A DNA stretch of 64,000 bases, taken from positions 92,805 to 156,804 of the forward strand of contig JAIQFE010000023.1 of NCBI GenBank assembly GCA_020073445.1, read 5' to 3'. The notes beneath the pieces are model-generated. The model ran no database searches. It was not told the DNA's origin and saw only the letters and a list, made by a program, of their open reading frames with translations. This DNA comes from Terriglobia bacterium (lineage in GTDB: Bacteria > Acidobacteriota > Terriglobia > Bryobacterales > Bryobacteraceae). A program made the position numbers and the translations under genes. This document shows, piece by piece, positions 38,164 through 47,213 of the stretch (its first letter is position 1; each line of letters starts with the position of its first letter).

Positions 38164-39030
38164 ATGAAGACAATTCTGTTCGGCGCCATTTTCGCGGGCT
38201 CACTTCTCGCCCAGGCCCCTTCGAATCTAAAGTTCGAGGTAGCCTCTGTCCGTCCTGCGCAACCTATGGGAACAGATCGCGTGGATGTCGGCGTACACGT
38301 GGACGGCGCGCAAGTGCGGATGGTCTCGCTCCCCATGCGGGACTACATCGCGAGGGCCTACCGCATGAAGCTGTACCAGGTCACTGGACCGGAGTGGCTC
38401 ACGTCGGAAAGGTTCGATGTAATCGCCAAACTGCCGCAGGGCTCGACGCCGGAACAGATACCGGAGATGCTCCAATCCCTCCTAGAGGAGCGGTTTCAAA
38501 TCAAGGTGCACCGCGAGAAGAAGGAGCTGCCTATATATGCCCTGATGATCGGGAAGCCGCCCCTGAAGATACAGGAATCCGCGCCGGATCCCAACGCGCC
38601 CATTGCGCCTAAAGGGACGGCGAACGTTAGCGCTTCCGGCAGCGCTGCGGGCGTTTCGGTGGACCTCGGGAATGGATCTTATTACACCTTCAACAACGGC
38701 AAGTTCGAGGTCAAGAAAGTCACGATGGACATGCTGGCCCGGCAGCTCGAACGGTACGTGGATCGCCCGATCGTCGACATTACCGATCTAAAAGGGACCT
38801 ACGACCTGACGTTCTCGGTCACGACGGAGGATTACCAGGCGATGCTGATCCACGCGGCGGTGAACGCCGGCATGATGCTTCCTCCGCAGGTTTTGCGGCT
38901 CCTGGACAACGGCTCGATCGCATCCTTGATGGATGGCCTGCAGCAATTAGGCTTGAAAATCGACGCGCGCAAGGCTCCCTTGGATGTTCTGGTCATCGAT
39001 CAACTGTCAAAGACGCCTACGGACAACTGA
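38164..39030 (+). CDS. TIGR03435 family secreted protein
   Basis: This 288-residue protein has a signal peptide MKTILFGAIFAGSLLAQ and the family pattern LKFEVASVRPAQPM, LPMRDYIARAYRMKLYQVTG, FDVIAKLPQGSTPEQIPEML, IKVHREKKELPIYALMIGK, PIVDITDLKGTYDLTFSV and the terminal VLVIDQLSKTPTDN. It is the third copy of this family in the window, and the only one on the plus strand. It is divergent from padR, so the palindromic operator may also influence it. Confidence 0.9.
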   Translation: MKTILFGAIFAGSLLAQAPSNLKFEVASVRPAQPMGTDRVDVGVHVDGAQVRMVSLPMRDYIARAYRMKLYQVTGPEWLTSERFDVIAKLPQGSTPEQIPEMLQSLLEERFQIKVHREKKELPIYALMIGKPPLKIQESAPDPNAPIAPKGTANVSASGSAAGVSVDLGNGSYYTFNNGKFEVKKVTMDMLARQLERYVDRPIVDITDLKGTYDLTFSVTTEDYQAMLIHAAVNAGMMLPPQVLRLLDNGSIASLMDGLQQLGLKIDARKAPLDVLVIDQLSKTPTDN

Positions 39031-39144
39031 CCAGCCCCAGCGTAAACTTCCGGCGCCGTTCACCCGATGGAAAGACTTCCCGCCTGGAGCCGCCTTCAAG
39101 GATCGCTCTCGCTAATATGCGGGAAGATGACAGAAGGAGGCTAC

Positions 39145-39921
39145 ATGCCAAGGTCCATTCTTCGATTTCTTACCCTAGGTATTTTGTGCGCGGCCGGCGC
39201 GTTCGGGCAGCAAGGTACTTTCGCCCAGATTGCTTATGGCGGTAGCTGGCAAACGACCTTCACCTTGCTCAATCTGAGTTCCACAGATGTGGCCAGCGTC
39301 ACTCTCTCATTCTTCGGCGACGACGGCTCTCCGCTCAATGCCCCGGTCCAGGGCTCCGGGAACACCGCTTCCTACACATTTACGATCCCGAGAGGTGGCG
39401 CCCAGAACGTCGTGCTCTCCAGCTCAGATGCCACCACAATCCAGGGTTGGGCCAGTATGACCGTCACCAGCGGAGTCGCGCGAGGGCAAGGCTCGTTTCG
39501 CTTCCAATTGCCCGGAGGGCCGCTCTGGGAGGCAGTGGTTCCACTCAGCACACCCAACGCAACGCTGTGCATCTATCCGTTCCCTCCGTCGCCGAATCCA
39601 GTGATCCTGATTCCGTTCGACAACACCAGCGGCCAATACGTTACTTCACTGGCCATCGCCAACACGACAGGTGCGAGCTTGCCCGTTCCTATCGAGTTTG
39701 ACGACCAATCGAATAATCCGCTGGTAACGGATACGCTCAACCTTACGGCGATGCAACACTTGGCGTTCCGCACCATTGATCGGTATCCGCAACAGCTGGC
39801 CGGGAAAAAGGGTATTCTTCGGATTCACGCAAGCGCAACATCCGTTACGGTACTGGGATTGCTCTCCAACATTACGAATTCATCGAACGCGATCACCACG
39901 ATCATTCCGGTGACGCAATAG
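39145..39921 (+). CDS. Secreted acidobacterial beta-sandwich protein
   Basis: The ATG at 39145 is preceded by a strong AGGAGG; the frame is open upstream but lacks a site. The signal peptide ends near AFGQQ. The rest (about 240 residues) is Ser/Thr/Asn-rich and strand-forming: FAQIAYGGSWQTTFTLLNLS, FFGDDGSPLNAPV, then WEAVVPLSTPNATLCIYPF and VTSLAIANTTGASLPVPIEF. This looks like two fused sandwich domains that could bind polymers or mediate surface contact. The first domain is closely matched by the C-terminal part of the broken surface protein at 58990-59335, which helps define its borders. No known enzymatic motif. Confidence 0.75.
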   Translation: MPRSILRFLTLGILCAAGAFGQQGTFAQIAYGGSWQTTFTLLNLSSTDVASVTLSFFGDDGSPLNAPVQGSGNTASYTFTIPRGGAQNVVLSSSDATTIQGWASMTVTSGVARGQGSFRFQLPGGPLWEAVVPLSTPNATLCIYPFPPSPNPVILIPFDNTSGQYVTSLAIANTTGASLPVPIEFDDQSNNPLVTDTLNLTAMQHLAFRTIDRYPQQLAGKKGILRIHASATSVTVLGLLSNITNSSNAITTIIPVTQ

Positions 39922-39933
39922 CCGCCGGCTTAT

Positions 39934-41391
39934 TTACTTCCCGACGGCTTTCCACACATCCGCCTTGTGTTGCGGGGCGGCGGAGGCGTGCACGTTGATA
40001 TAGCGGTCAAAGTCGAGATTGAGCTTCTCCAGAACGGGGACCAGAGCCTTCACGTGATCGTTGGCCGGCTCCCCGGGATTCACCGAGAAATCGCCCTGGA
40101 AAAGAACCTTCTCCTTCGGGATGTACGCGATGATCAAGCCGTTGGAATGCGGGGCCGGCGGGATGTGGTACATCTCCACGGTGCGCGTTCCATCCGAGTA
40201 GACTTTCTTCTCGGCAACGGTTTCGAATTTCGCTTTCTTGGGATTCTTGGCGAGACTGTCGTCGAGCAGCGTTCGGGGAGTGTTGAGGGCTTTGTCCAAG
40301 AACGCCTCGTTGTTCTTCTGCGTGATGATAATAGCGCCTTCTTCCACCAGCGCGGGGAGCCCGCCTGTGTGATCGGAGTGGGGATGCGTGTTCATGACGT
40401 AGCGGATCGGCTTGTTGGGGATCAGCTTCTTCGTTTCGGCGATGTATGCTTCACCACGGGCGATGGATTGTCCGGCCTCCAGCATCATGATGTAGTCCTT
40501 GAACTCGACGATCACCGAATCGTAACTGCCGGCTCCGGTGGTGAGTCTGTAAAGGCCGTCACCGAGCTTTTCGGATGTGACCACCATTGCGGGCGGAGCG
40601 CCACGCGGGCCGCCACCACCACGACCAGCCGGTGCGGGAACCAGCGTAGCGACATCGGGAGGATTCGCCTTCGCCGACGTTACATTCACTTCAAAGAAGG
40701 GCCATTCGCCGCGCGTCTGCACGATCTTCGTAGGAGCCATGGCGCCGCCGAAATCCTTCCAGCCGCTGTAGGTGGCGAGGATATGCATGTCGCCCATGAT
40801 GTTGTCACCCAGCCACGTCTCCACCCGATCGACCATGTTCTTGTCATCTATATAGCCATTGATGGAGTAGCTCTTGCCGGAGGCCGCCTTGACCGTCGGG
40901 CTCCACGTCAATACGGTGTAGTTCTTGCCATCGACTTTCTTCTTGCTCACGGTGGCGTTGTTCGCAGCCGCGCCTTTCAGGAAGCCCCAGGGCGTGATGT
41001 AAAACTCGATGGAGTTGCCCCAGGGTTGCGCGACGTCGGTTTGTTGCGTCGTGATGTTCTGGAAGAACGTTCCGGGCATCGGCTGCGTTGCGCCGCCACC
41101 CGCCGGATTGTTCGTCGCTCCGGTTGCACGCGACGCCGGGGCCGTCAGATCAATCACGCGGACGTAATTGTTGATCGGCCGCATCGGATCGTGCGTTCCC
41201 CGGCAGTTCATGTCGGCGGCGTTCGATCCGCACTGCTGGAATGCGACATCCTTGGCCGATCCCGAATACGTGATGGATTTCACATCGCCCAACGCCTTCT
41301 GCGCATTGGCGATTACGGTCTTTGCATCCTGCGCCATGGCGCTCGCACACAAGGACGCCAGGCAGATCGCGACTACAGCAAGTTTTTTCAA
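39934..41391 (-). CDS. Exported MBL-fold metallo-hydrolase
   Basis: This 485-residue protein has a signal peptide (MKKLAVVAICLASLCASAMAQ), an N-terminal lipoprotein-carrier-like domain of about 250 residues (VIANAQKALGDVKSITYSG), and a Gly/Pro linker (GRGGGGPRGAPP). A metallo-beta-lactamase domain follows, with the zinc motif HPHSDHTGG near residue 335, a downstream metal His in the HSNG segment and Asp in QGDFSV. The substrate is not evident; relatives are annotated as beta-lactamase-like or lactonase-like. Convergent with the preceding sandwich-protein gene with 12 bp between them. Confidence 0.87.
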   Translation of the reverse strand: MKKLAVVAICLASLCASAMAQDAKTVIANAQKALGDVKSITYSGSAKDVAFQQCGSNAADMNCRGTHDPMRPINNYVRVIDLTAPASRATGATNNPAGGGATQPMPGTFFQNITTQQTDVAQPWGNSIEFYITPWGFLKGAAANNATVSKKKVDGKNYTVLTWSPTVKAASGKSYSINGYIDDKNMVDRVETWLGDNIMGDMHILATYSGWKDFGGAMAPTKIVQTRGEWPFFEVNVTSAKANPPDVATLVPAPAGRGGGGPRGAPPAMVVTSEKLGDGLYRLTTGAGSYDSVIVEFKDYIMMLEAGQSIARGEAYIAETKKLIPNKPIRYVMNTHPHSDHTGGLPALVEEGAIIITQKNNEAFLDKALNTPRTLLDDSLAKNPKKAKFETVAEKKVYSDGTRTVEMYHIPPAPHSNGLIIAYIPKEKVLFQGDFSVNPGEPANDHVKALVPVLEKLNLDFDRYINVHASAAPQHKADVWKAVGK

Positions 41392-41674
41392 AACGGCTTC
41401 TCCTCTTGTAACGTTGTACCCAAGTCTGGTTGCTCGGTGGAATGCACCCCGTCTTGGCTATTCTATCTCCACTCAGCCTGCCGTGGCGGATCGCATTCGC
41501 GTGCGGACGCGGAACGGCGACTGGCAGTCCGCACTCGCATCGTGCGGCCTACGGAAGGTGAGCGTGCTGGAAATACGGGCCAGTCCGAGCTGGCGCTGAT
41601 GACTCTCGGCCCGTTCCGGTGTGTGGACTCAGCGCCGCGGCCCTTCACGACTGGTGGGAGTACTCTTAAGATCT

Positions 41675-42094
41675 ATGGCGAATCTTGAACTCGTAGCACT
41701 AGTTGTGCGGGACTACGAACCCGCTATACGGTTCTTCGTCGACGTGCTCAAGTTCGAGTTGGTCGAGGACTCACCATCGCTGACGAACGATGGGCGTCCG
41801 AAACGCTGGGTCGTGGTCAGGCCGACCGGAGCCCAGACAGGCATCCTCCTTGCCCGCGCCGATGGCGAACACCAAGTTGCCGTGACTGGGCAGCAGTTCG
41901 CCGGCCGCGTTGGCCTCTTCCTCCGAGTCGAAGACTTCGACGCGTCGTACCAACGAATGGTGGAGGGCCGGGTCCGGTTTATCTCTGAGCCCCGCGTCCA
42001 GGCTTACGGCAAAGTTGCGGTGTTTCTTGATCTAGAAGGGAACCGCTGGGACTTGCTCGGTCCTGCCCCCGGGGCTGGGCTGGGCGTCGAGTAG
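41675..42094 (+). CDS. VOC family protein
   Basis: This 139-residue protein starts at ATG 41675 and has a single glyoxalase/bleomycin-resistance fold: LVALVVRDYEPAIRFFVDVL at the start, VGLFLRVEDFDASYQRM in the middle and VAVFLDLEGNRWDLLGP at the end. It lacks the His ligand at the usual first position (Leu-Val-Ala-Leu-Val-Val) but retains an acidic residue late. It may resist an electrophile or bind a small ligand; unknown. It is followed 1 bp later by a methyltransferase gene. The 280 bp before it hold no recognised gene. Confidence 0.85.
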   Translation: MANLELVALVVRDYEPAIRFFVDVLKFELVEDSPSLTNDGRPKRWVVVRPTGAQTGILLARADGEHQVAVTGQQFAGRVGLFLRVEDFDASYQRMVEGRVRFISEPRVQAYGKVAVFLDLEGNRWDLLGPAPGAGLGVE

Positions 42095-42095
42095 C

Positions 42096-42821
42096 ATGTT
42101 TAGGATGGACAATGGCTGGCAGGCTTCCGCGAATGCCTGGATCGCCGATATGGGCGCACGAGGTGATTTCGGACGACGCTACGTGCTCGATCCGATCATG
42201 CTTCCGCGAGCGTTAGCGTGCGCGCCCAAGAAAGCGCTCGATGTCGGTTGTGGCGAAGGCCGTTTCTGCCGCATGCTCAAGCAAAACGGTATTGATGTGA
42301 CAGGCGTTGATCCGACACCTGCGCTGCTTGAAGCCGCCTGTGCGCGCGATCCGGACGGTGCGTACCTTGGAGCGACTGCGGAGTACCTACCATTCGGCGC
42401 CAATACCTTCGATCTTGTGGTCAGCTACCTGTCCCTGATTGATATCCCCGATATCGAAGCGGCGATCCTTGAGATGGCGCGTGTGTTGGCACCCGGCGGA
42501 GCACTTCTAATCGCCAATCTCAATAGTTTCAATACGGCATGCTGCGACACGGGTTGGATCAAAGATAGCGCTGGACGGCGCATGTACTATCCGATCGACA
42601 ACTATCTTGAGGAGCGCTCGATGTGGATAGAGTATCGTGGTATCCGCGTCCGAAATCATCATCGGCCGATGAGCACATACATGCGCACTCTACTCGACGC
42701 CGGCCTGCGCCTCTCCTATTTCGATGAACCCTCACCCGGCGCCGACGCAATGCCGAAAAAAGCGGCGAGCTATCGACGTGCACCCTGGTTCTTGGTGATG
42801 GAGTGGGTCAAACCCGAATAA
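42096..42821 (+). CDS. Class I SAM-dependent methyltransferase
   Basis: This 241-residue methyltransferase has motif I ALDVGCGEGRFCRML, an acidic loop TGVDPTPALLEAAC, motif II/III FDLVVSYLSLIDIPDI and MARVLAPGGALLIANL, followed by a C-terminal region with aromatic and basic residues (HHRPMSTYMRTLLDAG) that may form the acceptor site. Closest in style to ubiquinone/menaquinone-type or small-molecule methyltransferases, but the substrate is open. It likely shares a transcript with the preceding VOC gene, and codon use in both is a little less GC-biased than in flanking genes. Confidence 0.9.
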   Translation: MFRMDNGWQASANAWIADMGARGDFGRRYVLDPIMLPRALACAPKKALDVGCGEGRFCRMLKQNGIDVTGVDPTPALLEAACARDPDGAYLGATAEYLPFGANTFDLVVSYLSLIDIPDIEAAILEMARVLAPGGALLIANLNSFNTACCDTGWIKDSAGRRMYYPIDNYLEERSMWIEYRGIRVRNHHRPMSTYMRTLLDAGLRLSYFDEPSPGADAMPKKAASYRRAPWFLVMEWVKPE

Positions 42822-42822
42822 G

Positions 42823-43929
42823 TCACTGAGGCTTCGCCGCCGACCAATATCCCGGACGTGTGGTCACCTTCAGGCCCGGCTTGAGAATCCGCACCTCGAT
42901 CTCGTGGTAGCCGGCGTCGCCCGGATTATTCGGCAAGTAAGTCAACAGATACTGGCTGTGAATCTCGTCGCCGATATCGGCAATCGCCTTCTGCAGCCCC
43001 TTCTGCGTCATGTAAGAATACTCGCGCCCGCCGGTGTACTTCGTGTAGACTTCCTGCGGATTGGAGATAAAGATCGCTTTGACCGCGGTGAAGATCTCCT
43101 TGATCATGGGCGAATAATCTCCCATGTTCTCCTGGGCGTCGATGGTCTGCGTTCGGATGATACCCGCCGGAAGCGGACGAGCCTCGGGAGGAATCGCATT
43201 GGGCCGCGGCGGCTCATGTTGCGATGTGAGCGACGTGAGCAAATGGGAAACCTCGACGGCGTAGACCGTGACGTCTTTGAACTCCGCCTCGGTCAGCACG
43301 TCGCGGACGGTTCTCGAGCTGCCGGAATCCCGCGTTTCGCTGATCAGCAATAAGATCCGCCGCCGCGTCTTGTCGCGCCGTCTCAGCATGACCACACCCT
43401 CCATCGCCGCGTCATTCACGTGGTTGGGTGTGCTGCCGATTTTGATTTTCTTGAAGGCGGCCGAGATCTTGTCCGGATCGGTTGTGAAATCGGTCATGGT
43501 TTGAACGCGGTGATCGAAGGACAACACCGCAAGCTCGCCGTTCTCACCAAGCACGAGACCGCTAAACAGGCTGCCGATCTTCTGGATATCCGGCAGCAGC
43601 TTCTGCATGTTCGCGCTGGCTTGGACCGCCACTACCATCGAGATGGGATGGCTGGTCGCATCTTCCGTGATTTTTTGCAGCTTGCCGTTGTCGTACAGCT
43701 CGAAATCGAGCGGCGTCAGGCCGCTGACGATGTTTCCCCGCGCATCGTGAACGATAACCGGCGCCATCACGAAGACGTTTTCCTGGCGGAAAATGATGTC
43801 GTCTGGATCGGGCTGCGTTGTCTGGGGAGCTGTTTCGGGAGCTTTCAGCTGTCCTGGCTGCGCCGGCGGTCCCTGGGCCATCGCGAATCCCGCGACCAGC
43901 ACGCCCGCAATAAGATACCGGATGCTCAT
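42823..43929 (-). CDS. VWFA-related acidobacterial domain protein (TIGR03436 type)
   Basis: This 368-residue exported protein starts with MSIRYLIAGVLVAGFAMAQ. The mature part has the family lead-in IFRQENVFVMAPVIVHDARG, LTPLDFELYDNGKLQKI, then a von Willebrand A-like domain with the motif VVAVQASANMQ. That segment has Gln-Ala-Ser where a canonical MIDAS reads Asp-x-Ser-x-Ser, so metal coordination looks altered. The last part contains REYSYMTQKGLQKAIADIGD and YLLTYLPNNPGDAGYHEIEV. The start codon overlaps the mogA stop by 4 bp, placing it at the end of the molybdenum-cofactor operon. Role unknown. Confidence 0.87.
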   Translation of the reverse strand: MSIRYLIAGVLVAGFAMAQGPPAQPGQLKAPETAPQTTQPDPDDIIFRQENVFVMAPVIVHDARGNIVSGLTPLDFELYDNGKLQKITEDATSHPISMVVAVQASANMQKLLPDIQKIGSLFSGLVLGENGELAVLSFDHRVQTMTDFTTDPDKISAAFKKIKIGSTPNHVNDAAMEGVVMLRRRDKTRRRILLLISETRDSGSSRTVRDVLTEAEFKDVTVYAVEVSHLLTSLTSQHEPPRPNAIPPEARPLPAGIIRTQTIDAQENMGDYSPMIKEIFTAVKAIFISNPQEVYTKYTGGREYSYMTQKGLQKAIADIGDEIHSQYLLTYLPNNPGDAGYHEIEVRILKPGLKVTTRPGYWSAAKPQ

Positions 43930-44462
43930 ATAATTTTGGATGCCTCCCCGGGTTTATCCGTTGCTGCCTTCTGTGGCTCTATCTTGTGCTCTGTGCGGCC
44001 CTGTAACAAATCCACCGCGTGAGGGATCAAGTCCGCCACTGCTACTAACGACTCTATCGCACCCTTCGGGGACCCCGGCAGGTTTACGATGAGCCCCGCG
44101 CCCCGTGCCGCAGCGCCACCCCGCGAAAGTGAGGCAAACCGCGCAGTTTTGCGCCCCTCTGCCCGCATTAACTCTCCGAATCCCGGAATGTCCCTGTCGG
44201 CAACGGCGTTAGTCGCCTCGGGCGTTACGTCGCGAGGGCCCAGGCCCGTACCGCCTGTGGTTATAACCATATCGGCAACGTCCTGGTCGATTAAACGTGA
44301 CATGGCGGCTGCGATCTCTTCTTTCTCATCCCTAAGCACTTCCCGGGCCACAATCGACCAGCCTAGAGCCTGTGCCTTTTCCGCCACAGCCGGTCCAGAA
44401 CGATCCTCGCGCGTGCCGGCCACCGCCGAATCGCTGATCGTCAAGACGGCGACCCGGATCAC
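43926..44462 (-). CDS. mog: Molybdopterin adenylyltransferase (MogA/MoaB family)
   Basis: This 178-residue protein activates molybdopterin by adenylation before molybdate insertion by MoeA. Family motifs are AVLTISDSAVAGTREDRSGP, MVITTGGTGLGPRDVTPEAT and VNLPGSPKGAIESL, all present. The C-terminus has a short extension (EHKIEPQKAATDK). It overlaps moaC by 4 bp and the VWA gene by 4 bp. Confidence 0.94.
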   Translation of the reverse strand: MIRVAVLTISDSAVAGTREDRSGPAVAEKAQALGWSIVAREVLRDEKEEIAAAMSRLIDQDVADMVITTGGTGLGPRDVTPEATNAVADRDIPGFGELMRAEGRKTARFASLSRGGAAARGAGLIVNLPGSPKGAIESLVAVADLIPHAVDLLQGRTEHKIEPQKAATDKPGEASKII

Positions 44463-44920
44463 CTCTTGTAGTCTCCCGACTTGCCGCCGGTTTTCTCCAC
44501 CAGGTACAGTTCCCGGATCTCGATGCCTTTATCCAGCGCCTTGGTCATGTCGTACACCGTCAGCGCAGCGACGGCAGCAGCGGTCAGCGCCTCCATCTCG
44601 ACTCCCGTCGGACCCGTAGTGGTCACTTTCGATGTGATCCGGACGCCGCCGGGCTTTATCTCCGCGCTTACGTCCACGTGCGAAAGAAGCAGCGGATGGC
44701 ACATGGGGATCAGGTCGGATGTCCGCTTGGCCGCGGCGATCCCGGCGAAGCGAGCCACTTCCAGAGGATCGCCCTTGGGATTCTTCGGAAGCTTCTTCAG
44801 CACAGCGGGCCGGATCTTCACGAACGCCTGCGCGGTGGCGGTGCGCTTGGTTTCAGCCTTCGCGGAGACATCCACCATGCTCGCGCGGCCTTTTTTGTCG
44901 TAGTGGGAAAGCTTCTTCAT
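44459..44920 (-). CDS. moaC: Cyclic pyranopterin monophosphate synthase accessory protein
   Basis: MoaC, 153 residues, converts the MoaA product to cyclic pyranopterin monophosphate in molybdenum cofactor synthesis. Visible motifs are LSHYDKKGRASMVDVSAKAE, GIAAAKRTSDLIPMCHPLLL (active-site Lys and His), GVEMEALTAAAVAALTVYDM and LVEKTGGKSGDYKR at the end. Length is normal. It follows moeA directly, with its start codon adjoining the moeA stop. Confidence 0.96.
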   Translation of the reverse strand: MKKLSHYDKKGRASMVDVSAKAETKRTATAQAFVKIRPAVLKKLPKNPKGDPLEVARFAGIAAAKRTSDLIPMCHPLLLSHVDVSAEIKPGGVRITSKVTTTGPTGVEMEALTAAAVAALTVYDMTKALDKGIEIRELYLVEKTGGKSGDYKR

Positions 44921-46111
44921 TTATTTAAGTAAGACGCGGATCATATCTCCGGCCGCCCACGATTCACGATCGGGCTCAACCACCAGGAACGCGTTCGCGC
45001 GTGCCAGCGAGTACACATCGCCCGATCCCTGCCAAGGCTCGGGGGCGACAGTCGATCCGTCCGCCGACACGCGGGCGGGCAGGAATCGCGTCAGCCCCAT
45101 CTTGTGCCGGACCTCTTTCGACAGTTTCGCTTGCAGCAGCGGAAGCGGAGCTTCGTTCGCGCCCGCGAGCAATTCCACCGCGGCTCGCGCGAAGACTTCG
45201 AACGTCACCATGGTCGATGCGGGATTCCCCGGCAGGCCGAAGAAGAACTTGCCTCCGGCGGTTCCGAAAACCAGCGGTTGCCCTGGCTGAAGCAGCACTC
45301 GGTCGAAGAAGAATTTCGCGCCCACATCGGCCAGCACGCGCTCGACGATGTCGTACTTCCCCGCCGATACACCGCCCGAGAGCAGCAGCAAATCATGCTC
45401 CAAGCCCTGTTCGACGAGCCCGCGCGTCGATTCGTAGTTGTCGCGCGCGATAGGCAGAATCTGAGGAATGCCACCTGCCCTTGCCACCTGCACGGACATC
45501 GACCAGGCGTTGGAATTGCGGATCTGAAAGGACTCAGGCTGATGACCGGCTTCGACGATCTCGTCTCCGGTCGGAAGGATCGCGACTCGCGGCCGACGGT
45601 AGGCCGAAACACATTCGCGGCCGACCATCGCCAGCAGTGCGATTTCGGCGAATCCCAGCCGCCGGCCTGGAGAGAGAACCACGCTTCCCTGCTTCGCTTC
45701 GGTACCTTGCGCGTTGAAGTTCTCGCCGGGCTTGAGAGCGCGAGCGATCTTGACGCGGTCGCCACTCCGCTCTGTGTGCTCCAGCATCGCGACGGCATCG
45801 GCGCCTTCGGGCAACGGCGCGCCGGTCATTATTTCTACGGCCCTTTTGGGGCCTACCGAGCCGCGAAAGACTTCGCCCGCGCGCACTTCGCCGATGACCT
45901 GCAATTCGCCTGGAACATCCGCCGCGCGAACGGCAAATCCGTCGCGAGCGGAACGAGGAAACGGAGGATAATCGCGATCGGCGGTAATCTCTTCGGCGAG
46001 CACGCGTCCCGCCGCTTCGAGCGATGCAACCTTCTCGGTCGGGAGATTGCCCCGCCCCGCGCTCACTTCGCGCAACACGCACGCCCGCGCTTGTTCGAAG
46101 CTGAGAGTCAC
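44921..46111 (-). CDS. moeA: Molybdopterin molybdotransferase
   Basis: MoeA, 396 residues, inserts molybdate into adenylated molybdopterin. Domain motifs are FPRSARDGFAVRAADV, APLPEGADAVAMLEH, ILPTGDEIVEAG and LLLSGGVSAGKYDIVERVL. The central-domain loop FGLPGNPASTMVTFEVF and a C-terminal domain IV complete it. All are intact and the length matches the family. It starts 6 bp after the ymdB stop and abuts moaC. Confidence 0.95.
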   Translation of the reverse strand: MTLSFEQARACVLREVSAGRGNLPTEKVASLEAAGRVLAEEITADRDYPPFPRSARDGFAVRAADVPGELQVIGEVRAGEVFRGSVGPKRAVEIMTGAPLPEGADAVAMLEHTERSGDRVKIARALKPGENFNAQGTEAKQGSVVLSPGRRLGFAEIALLAMVGRECVSAYRRPRVAILPTGDEIVEAGHQPESFQIRNSNAWSMSVQVARAGGIPQILPIARDNYESTRGLVEQGLEHDLLLLSGGVSAGKYDIVERVLADVGAKFFFDRVLLQPGQPLVFGTAGGKFFFGLPGNPASTMVTFEVFARAAVELLAGANEAPLPLLQAKLSKEVRHKMGLTRFLPARVSADGSTVAPEPWQGSGDVYSLARANAFLVVEPDRESWAAGDMIRVLLK

Positions 46112-46117
46112 TCTTAC

Positions 46118-46897
46118 TTAGCTTATAGCGATCCGCCGGATGGATGTAGCATGGCCGCTCACTTCATCCACTTCGACGATGATGCCGTGCAGTTCCCCGC
46201 CATGCCGCGCGGCTTCCATACGCACCGGCATCTGAGTGAGAAACTTCTGCAGGATGATGTCCTTGTCGACGCCGATCACGGACTGATACGGTCCAGTCAT
46301 GCCCGCGTCCGTCTGATACGCGGTCCCATTGGGAAGAATTCGCGTGTCCGCCGTGGGGATGTGCGTGTGCGTGCCCACGACCACGGAAACGCGCCCATCG
46401 AGATACCAGCCCATGGCCTGCTTCTCGCTGGTCACCTCGGCATGGAAATCGACGAAGCGCACGTTGACTCCGGCAGGGAGAGCGGCGATCAGTGCGTCCG
46501 CCTTGCGAAACGGGCAATCCGTGGACGGCATATAGACTCGCCCTTGCAGATTCAGCACCGCGCAATTGACTCCGTTGCGCGCCTCGACCACAACGACCCC
46601 CGATCCCGGCGTTTCGGCGGAATAATTGGCGGGCCGAAGCAGACGCGGCTGTTTGGGCAAATACTCGTAAATCTCGCGCTTATCCCAAATGTGATTACCA
46701 CTGGTGATGACATCGACGCCGTATCCGAAGATCTCGTCGGCCAGTTGCGGCGTGATGCCGAATCCCGCGGCGGCGTTCTCGCCGTTCGCGATCGTCAGAT
46801 GGATGTTCTCGGTGACTACGATTTCGGGCAGATGCCGGGCTACCATGCCCCTCCCCACCGACCCGAAAATGTCACCAATAAATAGGAGATTAGTCAC
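46118..46897 (-). CDS. YmdB-type metallophosphoesterase (TIGR00282)
   Basis: This 259-residue metallophosphoesterase shows the di-metal signature: GDIFGSVGRG, NGENAAAGFGIT, SGNHIWDKREI, VRFVDFHAEVTSEKQ and VVVGTHTHIPTADTRILPNG. YmdB of Bacillus cleaves 2',3'-cyclic nucleotides and controls the planktonic/biofilm switch; whether that holds here is unknown. It leads the operon ymdB-moeA-moaC-mog-VWA, an unusual first partner for cofactor genes. Confidence 0.93.
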   Translation of the reverse strand: MTNLLFIGDIFGSVGRGMVARHLPEIVVTENIHLTIANGENAAAGFGITPQLADEIFGYGVDVITSGNHIWDKREIYEYLPKQPRLLRPANYSAETPGSGVVVVEARNGVNCAVLNLQGRVYMPSTDCPFRKADALIAALPAGVNVRFVDFHAEVTSEKQAMGWYLDGRVSVVVGTHTHIPTADTRILPNGTAYQTDAGMTGPYQSVIGVDKDIILQKFLTQMPVRMEAARHGGELHGIIVEVDEVSGHATSIRRIAIS

Positions 46898-47213
46898 AAT
46901 TGCCGGAGCGCACAGGCGAGGCGTCTGCGCCGAGTCCGTTGTACGCGATCAAGAGAAAAGGAACGCACCACCACGCCGTTACAACCCCCGTCATTTGACC
47001 CTAAACTTTCAGGGTGGAACCCTCCGCACCCCTTCAGGCTTCTCCATGGCAGTTGCCTGCCGGAGCTTGCTCACCGGAGCGAAATCGAGTTAGGTCCCAT
47101 GACATTGACTGTTGGATCAATTTTTGGAGGCCGCTCACGAGCGCGGCAGGAACGCTCCCTAGAACAGGATAACAGGCCCCTGGTCCGTGGCATAATCCGG
47201 GAAAGGCCCTATT
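46898..47213. other. 316-bp divergent intergenic region
   Basis: It holds the promoters for ymdB on one side and the heme-protein gene on the other. A CATAAT at 47191-47196, 18 bp before the TTG start at 47214, is a possible -10 box, with GAAAGG at 47201-47206 as ribosome site. An imperfect GC-rich dyad lies near 47130-47147. No gene is visible. Confidence 0.5.

Noticed and set aside
41392..41674. Possible gene remnant before the VOC gene
   Set aside because: Short frames in all six directions lack motifs, start sites and codon bias.
39967..41688. Long plus-strand open frame opposite the MBL hydrolase
   Set aside because: No motif, low-complexity Arg/Asp composition, and the sense frame has the zinc-binding HxHxDH motif.
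45104..46885. A 593-codon plus-strand frame opposite moeA and ymdB
   Set aside because: It spans two well-supported genes of the other strand and has no ribosome site or domain.
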